From Candidatus Pelagibacter sp. (GTDB lineage Bacteria > Pseudomonadota > Alphaproteobacteria > Pelagibacterales > Pelagibacteraceae), in NCBI GenBank assembly GCA_016777545.1, contig JADHRH010000009.1, positions 1 through 15,417 of the forward strand: a stretch of DNA of 15,417 bases. The letters are read 5' to 3'. The notes under the pieces were generated by a model. It searched no databases. It saw nothing but the letters and a program-made list of their open reading frames with translations, and was not told the origin of the DNA. Position numbers and translations under genes: made by a program. Below, piece by piece: positions 8,053 to 15,417 of this stretch (positions are counted from its first letter, which is position 1; each line of letters opens with the position of its first letter).

Positions 8053-8961
8053 TTATTTTAAAATTTTAATTTCTTTTTCTAGCACTATTCCAGTTTTTTT
8101 TTCCACACTTGTCTTAACAAATTCAATCAATTTATTCATATCCTCAAAACTAGCATTATTTTTATTTACAAAAAAATTACAGTGCTTATTTGAAATGTGA
8201 GCATCCCCAAAGCTTATATCTAGTGGTACAGAATCTTTTATCAGCTCCCAGACCTTTTTATCAGTTTGATCAATTGGATTCTTGAATGTGCTACCACTTG
8301 TTTTTAATTTTGTTGGTTGTGCTTTATCTTTCTTTTTCTTTAATTCTAAAACTTCGTTTTCTATTTCTTCTTTATTTTTTTTTGTTCCTTTAAAAGATGC
8401 ACTTAAAAAAATTAAGTCCTCTTTTAAATCATTGCTTCGGTATTTAAATATAACTTTACTCGCTGGTATTGTAAAAACCTGTCCATTTTTATCAATTGCT
8501 TGGATTGATACTAGCACATCTTTAAACTCTTTATTAAAGCATCCAGCATTCATCTTTAATCCACCACCTATAGTACCAGGTATGCATGCTAAAAATTCAA
8601 ATCCACCTATTCCATTATTCAGTGCAAAATCAGAAAGCTTTTTATCAAGACAGGCACTGCCAGCTATAATGACATCATTTGGTAATATAGAGATGTTGGA
8701 AAAATTTTTTCCTAGTTTGATAACAACACCATCAAATTTTTCATCACTTATAAGAGTATTTGAGCCTGCACCTAAAATATGTATTTTTTCTTTTTCTCCA
8801 AATTTTTTTAAAAACAAAATTAAGTCAGGTAAATTATCTGGTCTAAAGTAAACTTTAGTTTGTCCACCAATATTAAACCAATTGCTCTTTTTTAAATCAT
8901 AATCAAAGTTAATTTTACTACTAATTTCATTAGAAAATTTTCTTATTTCTTCAATGCTCAT
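8053..8961 (-). CDS. murB: UDP-N-acetylenolpyruvoylglucosamine reductase MurB
   Basis: FAD-dependent cytoplasmic enzyme reducing UDP-GlcNAc-enolpyruvate to UDP-MurNAc with NADPH. From the preferred ATG at 8961 it has 302 residues. FAD-binding motifs are WFNIGG (28-33), LGAGSNTLIS (63-72) and ACIPGTIGGGLKMNAG (125-140). Catalytic positions are the arginine in YRSND (R175), the serine in SGSTFKNP (S224) and a glutamate near the C-terminus (E295 in GIVLEKE). The arrangement is that of the shorter, type II MurB. The 8961 start makes a TAATG junction with murC, like ftsQ-ftsA and mraY-murD, and leaves a normal N-terminus. An in-frame ATG at 8991 would add ten residues and overlap murC by 31 bp; neither start has a convincing ribosome-binding site. 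Confidence 0.94.
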   Translation of the reverse strand: MSIEEIRKFSNEISSKINFDYDLKKSNWFNIGGQTKVYFRPDNLPDLILFLKKFGEKEKIHILGAGSNTLISDEKFDGVVIKLGKNFSNISILPNDVIIAGSACLDKKLSDFALNNGIGGFEFLACIPGTIGGGLKMNAGCFNKEFKDVLVSIQAIDKNGQVFTIPASKVIFKYRSNDLKEDLIFLSASFKGTKKNKEEIENEVLELKKKKDKAQPTKLKTSGSTFKNPIDQTDKKVWELIKDSVPLDISFGDAHISNKHCNFFVNKNNASFEDMNKLIEFVKTSVEKKTGIVLEKEIKILK

Positions 8962-10355
8962 TAGATCAATTCTGGTAATTGTCTCATCCATGCTGAAATT
9001 GTACCAGCACCCATACCAACAACTATCTTTTTGCCAAAAATAGTATTTTTAATAAATTTTGCTAACTGGTACTGATCTTCAACCATAAACAATCTTACTT
9101 TTGAATTTTTAATAATATCTTTTGCAAAATTATTATATTTAAAACCTAATTTTATTTTTTCTCCAGCGGTATAAATAGGGCATAATATTACAACATCAGC
9201 TTTTTTAAATGATAAGCTGAATTCTTTTTTAAGATCTTTTAATCTGGAAATTCTGTGTGGTTGAAATATGCAAATCACTTCTTCCTTTTTATAAGCAGCT
9301 CGCACACCATTTAATACTTCTCTAATTTCAGTTGGATGATGGGCATAATCATCATAAAAATTAGTTTCTCTATGTGTAAAAATTTTATTAAATCTTCTTT
9401 GAACACCCTTAAATTCTTTTAATCCTTTTTTGATTATATTTTGTGATATTCCTATTGTTACTGCCACAGCAATTGCTGCTGTAGAGTTTCTAATATTGTG
9501 AATTCCTAATAATGGTAATTTAATTTTTCTTATAGTTAAATTCTTTTTTCCTGGCAAATTTATAGCTAAATCATATTGAGAATATTCTTTTTCTTGTTTT
9601 ATATTCTTAATATAGAAATTTGATTTATTATCAGTTCCATATGTATAATAATTCTTCATTTTTAATTTACTTAATAAATCTTTATTATTCTTGTCATCTA
9701 TACAAATAAAAGACTTCCCAAACGAAGGGACCTTATTGATAAATTTTATAAATAATTCTTTAAGATCTTTCATTGAATTATAAAAATCCATATGCTCACG
9801 ATCAATATTTGTTACTATAGAATAAGTTGGTGGCACATGTATAAAACTACCATCTGACTCATCAGCTTCTAATATACACCAATCACTTTTACCTAGTTTT
9901 GCAGAATTTTTTATTGCATTAAGGACACCTCCATTAATAATTGTTGGGTCCAATTTTGTCTTTGAAAATATTGAGGCTAATAAAGATGTAGTTGTTGTTT
10001 TTCCATGTGAACCGGTAACAACTATATTTTTTGTTAAAGAGACTATATTTGCCAACATCTCTCCTCTTTTATAAATAGGTAATTGTTTTAGTTTGGCTTC
10101 AATTAATTCAGGGTTATTATTTTTAATAGCTGACGAAATGACAACAATTGTTGCTTTTGCTATATTTTTTTTAGTATGACTAATTGTAATTTTGATCTTA
10201 TCTTTTTTTAATCTTTCAATATTTTTATTTGCAAGGACGTCACTCCCTTGAACATTAAATCCCATCCTTTTCATAATGAGTGCAAGGCCACTCATTCCAA
10301 TACCCCCTATACCAACAAAATGTATAATTTCAGTTTTAGCTAATTCAATTTTCAT
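8961..10355 (-). CDS. murC: UDP-N-acetylmuramate--L-alanine ligase MurC
   Basis: First of the four Mur ligases, adding L-alanine to UDP-MurNAc with ATP in the cytoplasm. The 464-residue product has the three Mur ligase domains: an N-terminal UDP-binding domain with VGIGGIGMSGLA (14-25), a central ATPase domain with P-loop GSHGKTTTT (115-123, K119), EADESDGS (163-170) and NIDREHMDFY (183-192), and a C-terminal domain with DDYAHHPTEI (335-344). The DDYAHHPTEI motif and the GSHGKTTT form of the P-loop distinguish MurC from MurD, MurE and MurF. It starts inside the end of murG (11-bp overlap), and its stop shares one base with the preferred murB start. Confidence 0.97.
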   Translation of the reverse strand: MKIELAKTEIIHFVGIGGIGMSGLALIMKRMGFNVQGSDVLANKNIERLKKDKIKITISHTKKNIAKATIVVISSAIKNNNPELIEAKLKQLPIYKRGEMLANIVSLTKNIVVTGSHGKTTTTSLLASIFSKTKLDPTIINGGVLNAIKNSAKLGKSDWCILEADESDGSFIHVPPTYSIVTNIDREHMDFYNSMKDLKELFIKFINKVPSFGKSFICIDDKNNKDLLSKLKMKNYYTYGTDNKSNFYIKNIKQEKEYSQYDLAINLPGKKNLTIRKIKLPLLGIHNIRNSTAAIAVAVTIGISQNIIKKGLKEFKGVQRRFNKIFTHRETNFYDDYAHHPTEIREVLNGVRAAYKKEEVICIFQPHRISRLKDLKKEFSLSFKKADVVILCPIYTAGEKIKLGFKYNNFAKDIIKNSKVRLFMVEDQYQLAKFIKNTIFGKKIVVGMGAGTISAWMRQLPELI

Positions 10356-11415
10356 TAATAACAGATATAATTTTCAGATTTATATTATTCCATGTGTTTT
10401 CATAGTTAAAATCCTTCATGTTCTTTTTTTTAACAAGATATTCTTCTTTATTATCAATAATATTAATTAGTTTATTGAGTAATGTTTTCTCATCTATTTC
10501 TTTTTGATTTAACAACCAATTAAAGCCAAGTTTATTATAAAAATGTGCATTTTCAAATTGATGGTTATCTTTCGCAGTTGGCAAAGGTATTGCTAAATAT
10601 GGAGTCTCAGTAAAATTTAACTCAGCTAATGTTGATGCTCCTGCTCTAGTAATGCATAGGTCTGTTTTTTGCATAAAATTTATGACATCATCGTTAAAAT
10701 TGAATAATTCACATTGAATATTCTTATCCTCGTAAGTTTTTTTAAAACTTTCAAAGTTAATAGAACTAGTTTGTTGGTAAATTTTTAGTTTATATTTTTT
10801 AGCTAATTCAATAATTGCATTTTTAACTAAATCATCAAATATTTTAGCTCCTTGACTACCACCTATTATAAGCAAATTAATTGTATCTAAGGATTTATTG
10901 TAATCTCTCTTATTATAAAAATTTTTTCTTAATAATGCTGGAATTACTTTAATTTTATTTTTAAATTTAATAGGAAATTTTTTGATATTATTAGAATAAC
11001 AAAATATTTTTTGACAGTAACTTAAAAAAAATTTGTTTGATCTACCTAAAACCATATTTGGTTCAAATAATAACAGCTTAATATTTAAAATTCTAGATCC
11101 TAAGCATAAGGGTAGTGACATGTATCCGCCTGTCGAAATTAATGTATCAATTTTATTTTTTCTTAAAAAAGAAATTGATTTAAAAATCAAAAATATCATA
11201 AAAATAAAATCAAGTGGTATTATTAATAAGTTTTTTGAAATTGGCCTCACATTAAATATTTTTAAATTGTACTCATCTTTGTTTAAAAATTTGATACCCC
11301 TAAAGTCAGATGTCATTGAAACATCAAAATTGTCCTCTAAATGTTTATATATTATGGTTGCGGGTATAACGTGGCCTCCTGATCCGCCAGTACTAATTAG
11401 TATTTTTTTATTCAT
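10345..11415 (-). CDS. murG: UDP-GlcNAc:undecaprenyl-PP-MurNAc-pentapeptide GlcNAc transferase MurG
   Basis: GT-B glycosyltransferase on the cytoplasmic face of the inner membrane that converts lipid I to lipid II. The 356-residue length is normal. The N-terminal acceptor domain has the glycine-rich loop TGGSGGHVIPA (9-19, with H15) and a hydrophobic membrane-facing stretch (about 63-83). The C-terminal donor domain has IIGGSQGAKIFDD (183-195), CITRAGASTLAEL (254-266, with E265) and the diphosphate/uridine-binding DNHQFENA (283-290). It abuts the ftsW stop without a spacer (TAAATG) and overlaps murC by 11 bp, so translation is probably coupled on both sides. Confidence 0.97.
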   Translation of the reverse strand: MNKKILISTGGSGGHVIPATIIYKHLEDNFDVSMTSDFRGIKFLNKDEYNLKIFNVRPISKNLLIIPLDFIFMIFLIFKSISFLRKNKIDTLISTGGYMSLPLCLGSRILNIKLLLFEPNMVLGRSNKFFLSYCQKIFCYSNNIKKFPIKFKNKIKVIPALLRKNFYNKRDYNKSLDTINLLIIGGSQGAKIFDDLVKNAIIELAKKYKLKIYQQTSSINFESFKKTYEDKNIQCELFNFNDDVINFMQKTDLCITRAGASTLAELNFTETPYLAIPLPTAKDNHQFENAHFYNKLGFNWLLNQKEIDEKTLLNKLINIIDNKEEYLVKKKNMKDFNYENTWNNINLKIISVINEN

Positions 11416-12540
11416 TTAATTAATTTTTCTTTTTGTTAAATTTAAAATTATTCCAGATAATATAGAAACTCCTATAATTGAAGAACCCCCATAACTTAAA
11501 AATGGCAATGTCATTCCAGTTGTGGGAAATAGTCTTATATTCACGCCAAGATGTATTAATGCTTGAAAAATTATTAGACTTATTGCTCCAGTTAGCACTA
11601 GTTTATTTTTTTCACTTTTTTCTAAATAAATTTTTTTAAAAACAGAGTAAATAAAAAATAAAAATAAAATTAATAAAAATATTATTGCAATAACACCAAA
11701 CTCCTCTGAGATAACTGAAACTATATAGTCGGTATGAGCCTCTGGAACTCTTGTTTTTAAGGTACCTTCTCCTATTCCTTTACCAAAAAAGCCACCACTA
11801 CTAATTGCTTCTATAGCTTTATCAGATTGAAAATTATGGGTTCCACCATCAGGGTTGAAGAAAGAGAGTATACGACTTTTAATATAAATAAATTTTGGGA
11901 TAAAAAAAACTACATATAGCAGGCTTATAATAGAAAGACTTATAAATAATAAAATGAATAATAAGTTTATGCCAGATACAAAAACTAATATTGCCCACGA
12001 TAAAAACACTAAAAGTGTTTGTCCTATGTCAGGCTGCATTATTAATAGCAACCCAGTTGGGATAATAGAGATAATAGTCAATAAGTATTTGATATAAATA
12101 TTATAATTTTTTTCACTACATAAAATTGTTGCCACAAAAATAATTATAAATGGTTTTAGTAATTCAATTGGTTGAAATTGAGGAAGAAAAAAAAGATTTA
12201 ACCATCTTTTTGATCCTTTAACTTCAGTACCAAAAATTGGCACTAAAAATAAAAAAAATAAAGTAATAAAAAAAAGATAAATAGAGAATCTAAAAAGATT
12301 CTTTTCACTTAGAGAAGAGAAAAACACTAAGGTCAACAAGCCAATGAAAATATATACCAAATGTTTAAAAAAGAAAAAATAATTATTTGTATCTAATTTA
12401 TCAGAAGCAATTAATGAAGTTGAAACTAAAGAAAAAAATAAACCCAAACTAAACAAAATTATTATCAATAAAAAAATTGTTTTATCTATATTTTTCCACC
12501 AGTTATAATATATTGAGTTGAGCGAACTATTATTTATCAT
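11416..12540 (-). CDS. ftsW: Septal peptidoglycan polymerase FtsW (SEDS family)
   Basis: Integral inner-membrane glycosyltransferase that polymerises lipid II at the division site with its transpeptidase partner FtsI. The 374-residue product has about ten hydrophobic segments, beginning at about 20-40. Conserved SEDS motifs are present: GSKRWLNL (109-116), QPIELLKP (123-130), MQPDIGQTLL (168-177), the large extracellular loop with AHTDYIVSVISEEFG (268-282; D271 matches the catalytic aspartate), and the C-terminal PFLSYGGSS (346-354). Position between murD and murG, rather than beside mreC/mreD or a pbpA gene, favours FtsW over RodA. Its ATG overlaps the murD stop as ATGA. Confidence 0.96.
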   Translation of the reverse strand: MINNSSLNSIYYNWWKNIDKTIFLLIIILFSLGLFFSLVSTSLIASDKLDTNNYFFFFKHLVYIFIGLLTLVFFSSLSEKNLFRFSIYLFFITLFFLFLVPIFGTEVKGSKRWLNLFFLPQFQPIELLKPFIIIFVATILCSEKNYNIYIKYLLTIISIIPTGLLLIMQPDIGQTLLVFLSWAILVFVSGINLLFILLFISLSIISLLYVVFFIPKFIYIKSRILSFFNPDGGTHNFQSDKAIEAISSGGFFGKGIGEGTLKTRVPEAHTDYIVSVISEEFGVIAIIFLLILFLFFIYSVFKKIYLEKSEKNKLVLTGAISLIIFQALIHLGVNIRLFPTTGMTLPFLSYGGSSIIGVSILSGIILNLTKRKIN

Positions 12541-13832
12541 TTTATATAATTTTTAATAAGTTTATTAAAATATCTACCTCTTTCTTCAAAGTTTTTAAAA
12601 GTATCAAATGATGCAGAGGCTGGACTAAAAAGAATTGTCTTTTTAATAAAATTATTTTCATTTTTAATATCTAAAAAAACCTTAGCAATTAGACTCTTTA
12701 AATTTAAAAATGATTTAAACACCATCTTATTTTTTAATTCATTAATAAAAAATTTTTGATTTTTACCAAAAATGTATAATTTGATCTTTTTACAATCGTT
12801 TTTTTTAAGTAGAAATTTATCTCCTTTTTTAGGTAAACCACCTATTATCCAATAAATATTTTTTAATGATTTCAATAATTTTTCTGATGAAGAAAAGCTT
12901 GTTGCTTTAGAATCATTAATAATTTTTAAAAATTTAGAATTATGAATTATTTCTTGTCTAAAACTTAGTCCTTTAAAATTTTTTAATGATTTTAATAGCA
13001 AGTTATTCTTTAACTTTAATATCTTTGAAACCTTTAGCACAAATGTCAAATTTTCTTTATTACCATCTGTATCAAAATAATGATTATCAATTTTTTTAAT
13101 AAACCTATCACTTATATATTTTTCTATTTTCAAAATTGATGGTGCAAATTTTTTTTGCTTTAATTTTCTTTTAATATAAAAATTTTTTGTATTTAAAATT
13201 GCAATATCATTTTTAGATTGATTTTTTATTAATTTAAATTTAGCACTTACATATTTATTTATAGTCTTGTGTCTTTCGAGGTGATCTGGTGAAATGTTTA
13301 AGATTAAAGATATATTTGTTTTAAATAACTTGCTGTATTCTAGTTGATAGGATGAAGCTTCTATTACAAATAAAGTGTCTTTTTTGATCTTTTTTTCAAG
13401 TAAAACTGGATTTCCTATATTGCCAACTAAACGAACATCTTTTTTTTGATCCTTTAATATATCGTACAAAAGCTTAGCGGTAGTTGATTTTCCGTTTGTT
13501 CCTGTAATAGTTATTTTTTGATTAAAAGCATATCGACTATAAAAAATGTCTAAATCTGTATAAATTTTTTTATAATTTTTTTTTAAAAATCTACTTAATT
13601 TACAATTATTAATATCTATTCCTGGACTAATTATAATACAGTCAAATTCTTTTTTAATTATTTCTTTGTATGTTGTGTAAGTATCTTTTATATTTTTTTT
13701 AGTAATTATTCGATCATCATATAAACTAATAATATTATTTTTTTTTAAATAACTATAAGTGGATAGACCACTTTTACCCAGACCATAAATCAGTATTCTT
13801 TTTTTTAAAAAGTTTTTTTCTAGATTTAACAT
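12537..13832 (-). CDS. murD: UDP-N-acetylmuramoyl-L-alanine--D-glutamate ligase MurD
   Basis: Second Mur ligase, adding D-glutamate to UDP-MurNAc-L-alanine in the cytoplasm. The 431-residue product is within the family range. It shows YGLGKSGLS (16-24) in the UDP-binding domain, the ATP P-loop TGTNGKSTT (110-118, K115), LVGNIGNP, EASSYQLE, NISPDHLERH, and the C-terminal NDSKATS and SPASASFDTF...ERGRYF motifs. MurD usually has SPACAS at that last site; the cysteine is serine here, a mild change outside the catalytic core. The protein is exceptionally rich in lysine, asparagine and isoleucine. It shares one base with the mraY stop (TAATG) and four with the ftsW start. Confidence 0.96.
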   Translation of the reverse strand: MLNLEKNFLKKRILIYGLGKSGLSTYSYLKKNNIISLYDDRIITKKNIKDTYTTYKEIIKKEFDCIIISPGIDINNCKLSRFLKKNYKKIYTDLDIFYSRYAFNQKITITGTNGKSTTAKLLYDILKDQKKDVRLVGNIGNPVLLEKKIKKDTLFVIEASSYQLEYSKLFKTNISLILNISPDHLERHKTINKYVSAKFKLIKNQSKNDIAILNTKNFYIKRKLKQKKFAPSILKIEKYISDRFIKKIDNHYFDTDGNKENLTFVLKVSKILKLKNNLLLKSLKNFKGLSFRQEIIHNSKFLKIINDSKATSFSSSEKLLKSLKNIYWIIGGLPKKGDKFLLKKNDCKKIKLYIFGKNQKFFINELKNKMVFKSFLNLKSLIAKVFLDIKNENNFIKKTILFSPASASFDTFKNFEERGRYFNKLIKNYIK

Positions 13833-14917
13833 TATCTAAGTTTTAATGTCGCTAATCCAATCATTGCTAAGATTATTGATATAATCCAAAACCTAATTAC
13901 AACTGTTGATTCTGCCCAACCTTTTTTTTCAAAATGATGATGTATAGGTGCCATTCTAAAAATTCTTTTACCTGTAAGTTTGAATGAAAATACTTGGATT
14001 ATAACTGATACAGCTTCTAGTACAAATAACCCTCCTGTTATTGCTAAAACAATCTCATGTTTAGTAATAATACCAATTGCCCCTAAAGATCCACCTAATG
14101 CTAATGAACCAGTGTCACCCATAAATATTTTAGCAGGTGGAGCATTGAACCATAAAAATCCTAAACAAGCTCCTATAATTGATCCACAAAAAACTGAAAC
14201 TTCCCCCATACCTTCAAGATAGGGAATATTTAAATATTCAGAAAATACAATATTGCCCGTTACGTAACTAATAAATGCAAAACATGCTGCAACTAATATC
14301 ACTGGCACTGTTGCTAAGCCGTCTAAACCATCTGTTAAATTAACTGCGTTGGAGGATCCAACAATTATAAAAATTGAAAATGGAATAAAAAACCATCCAA
14401 GATTAATAATTAAATTTTTAAAAAAAGGAAAATATAAATTTGTAAGTTCAGTGTTTTGAGATAATTGAGTTAAACCATAAATTCCAACAATGGCTATTAA
14501 AATTTGAGAAATAATCTTAAATTTAAATGAAACACCAGATGAATTTTTAAACTTAATTTTTTTATAATCATCATATGCACCTAATAGCCCAAACCCTGTA
14601 ACAATAAATAATAAAAACCATATATGATAATTTGATAGATCACCCCAAAGTAATATTCCTGAAAATAGTCCAAGTAAAATTAAAACACCCCCCATTGTTG
14701 GTGTTCCAATTTTCTTAACTATATGTTCAGTAGGACCATCATCTCTTATTGGATTTAAGATTTTTCTTGCTGAAAAAAATTTAATAAAAGGAGTGCCTAT
14801 TAATAAAACCACAAACATTGATGTAAACATTGCAAGCCCCGTTCTAAATGTTAAATACTTAAATACATTTAGAAAACTATATTGGTCAATTAATTGAGTA
14901 ATAAGACTATAAAGCAT
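13832..14917 (-). CDS. mraY: Phospho-N-acetylmuramoyl-pentapeptide transferase MraY
   Basis: Polytopic inner-membrane enzyme transferring phospho-MurNAc-pentapeptide to undecaprenyl phosphate to make lipid I. The 361 residues match the standard MraY length, with about ten membrane segments. The catalytic and Mg-binding motifs are intact: AYDDYKK (114-120; D116, D117), NLTDGLDGLA (193-202), FMGDTGSLALGG (265-276; D268) and the cytoplasmic APIHHHFEKKGW (323-334), which is specific to MraY within its superfamily. Its start lies within the last 11 bp of murF and its stop overlaps the murD start by one base. Confidence 0.98.
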   Translation of the reverse strand: MLYSLITQLIDQYSFLNVFKYLTFRTGLAMFTSMFVVLLIGTPFIKFFSARKILNPIRDDGPTEHIVKKIGTPTMGGVLILLGLFSGILLWGDLSNYHIWFLLFIVTGFGLLGAYDDYKKIKFKNSSGVSFKFKIISQILIAIVGIYGLTQLSQNTELTNLYFPFFKNLIINLGWFFIPFSIFIIVGSSNAVNLTDGLDGLATVPVILVAACFAFISYVTGNIVFSEYLNIPYLEGMGEVSVFCGSIIGACLGFLWFNAPPAKIFMGDTGSLALGGSLGAIGIITKHEIVLAITGGLFVLEAVSVIIQVFSFKLTGKRIFRMAPIHHHFEKKGWAESTVVIRFWIISIILAMIGLATLKLR

Positions 14918-15417
14918 TAAACTTACCAGTTTTTAATTTATTAACTAGATTGTTAAGTCCAGTAGAGTTTGAACCCTTAATCATTAAATAATCATTATTA
15001 TTTAAATCATTTTTTATCAAACCAATTATTTTAGACTTATCTTTCAAAGTAACCCCTCTACGGTGTTTATCAAGGTTTTTATAAGTATATAAAATATGTT
15101 TGCCTACTACATTAATATTTTTAAGAGAAGTTTTGTTGATATCTTTACCAGCCTCTATGTGTAGCTTCTTTGAATAATTTCCTAACTCCAGCATATCACC
15201 CAGTATTAATTTTTTTTTAGAGTTATCAATTTTTAATTCATCAAAATTTTTTATAGCAGATTTTAATGATAACGGATTAGAGTTATAGCTTTCATCTATA
15301 ATATAAATATTCTTTTTATTAAATTTAACTTTTGTAATATCTCCACGACCTTTTGATATCTCATAATCAAAAAATATATTTTTATCTAATTTTTGTGTAT
15401 CTATATAAATTGACATA
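14907..15417 (-). CDS. murF: UDP-MurNAc-tripeptide--D-alanyl-D-alanine ligase MurF, C-terminal part (5' truncated)
   Basis: Last Mur ligase, adding D-Ala-D-Ala (made by Ddl) to the UDP-MurNAc-tripeptide. Only the final 169 or so residues are in the window; the frame stays open to the edge, and the ATG at 15416 is taken as an internal methionine because the segment starts in the middle of the fold. Visible are a GRGD turn (about 23-26), then the C-terminal-domain signature IIDESYNSNPLSLKSA (39-54), LILGDMLELG (70-79) and YLMIKGSNSTGL, all characteristic of MurF rather than MurC, MurD or MurE. The ATP-binding P-loop lies outside the window. It overlaps mraY by 11 bp. The visible part shows no sign of decay. 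Confidence 0.92.
   Translation of the reverse strand, partial: MSIYIDTQKLDKNIFFDYEISKGRGDITKVKFNKKNIYIIDESYNSNPLSLKSAIKNFDELKIDNSKKKLILGDMLELGNYSKKLHIEAGKDINKTSLKNINVVGKHILYTYKNLDKHRRGVTLKDKSKIIGLIKNDLNNNDYLMIKGSNSTGLNNLVNKLKTGKFNAL

Noticed and set aside
8282..8851. Plus-strand open frame of 189 codons opposite murB
   Set aside because: It lies wholly within the well-supported murB gene on the other strand, its translation is rich in Phe/Ser/Pro with no recognisable domain, and it looks like a by-product of AT-rich coding DNA.
11033..11419. Plus-strand open frame of 128 codons opposite the start of murG
   Set aside because: Antisense to conserved murG codons, no motif, and no independent support.
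12537..13832. Long T homopolymers in murD suggesting frameshift errors
   Set aside because: The frame is intact from start to stop with all MurD motifs in order, so there is no sign of a sequencing or real frameshift.
13980..14222. Plus-strand open frame opposite mraY
   Set aside because: Antisense to catalytic mraY motifs, with a low-complexity Pro/Asn/Ile-rich translation and no family resemblance.
1..15417. Possible novel defence, mobile or secondary system
   Set aside because: Every long frame without conflict is a recognisable housekeeping protein. I found no CRISPR-like repeats, insertion-sequence ends, tRNA attachment site, composition break or unknown gene.

Overview
The window is a compact, strongly AT-rich stretch with many A/T homopolymers, lysine/asparagine/isoleucine-rich proteins and almost no intergenic DNA. 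Gene content and order (murF-mraY-murD-ftsW-murG-murC-murB-ddl-ftsQ-ftsA-lpxC-bamD-ligA) are those of an alphaproteobacterial division and cell wall (dcw) cluster. With the base composition and packing, this suggests a streamlined marine alphaproteobacterium of the SAR11/Pelagibacterales type. That assignment is inference from composition, order and motifs, not a database match.

Layout. Positions 1-1482 (+) hold the 3' portion of an aminopeptidase P-type M24B metallopeptidase gene whose reading frame is open back to the first base, so its start lies outside. It converges on, and overlaps by 18 bp, the last gene of a long minus-strand run. From right to left (the direction of transcription) that run is: murF (C-terminal part only), mraY, murD, ftsW, murG, murC, murB, ddl, ftsQ, ftsA, a 65-bp gap, lpxC, a 38-bp gap, bamD and ligA. 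The other junctions overlap by 1-20 bp, abut, or are 1 bp apart, so the run is probably one operon, possibly with an internal promoter before lpxC. A short palindrome in the ligA/aminopeptidase coding overlap could terminate transcription in both directions.

Function. MurF, MraY, MurD, MurG, MurC, MurB and Ddl carry out the cytoplasmic and inner-membrane steps of lipid II synthesis. FtsW polymerises glycan strands at the septum, and FtsQ and FtsA belong to the divisome. LpxC commits UDP-GlcNAc derivatives to lipid A, and BamD is the essential lipoprotein of the outer-membrane beta-barrel assembly machine. LigA seals DNA nicks. The run thus links wall synthesis, division and outer-membrane biogenesis.

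What stands out is mostly absence and reduction. There is no ftsZ between ftsA and lpxC and no recN between bamD and ligA, where many alphaproteobacteria have them. FtsA is short with two altered nucleotide-pocket motifs, and FtsQ has a minimal cytoplasmic tail. I see no mobile element, CRISPR array, RNA gene or unfamiliar gene cassette. This is a core housekeeping region and I find no evidence of an undescribed system in it.
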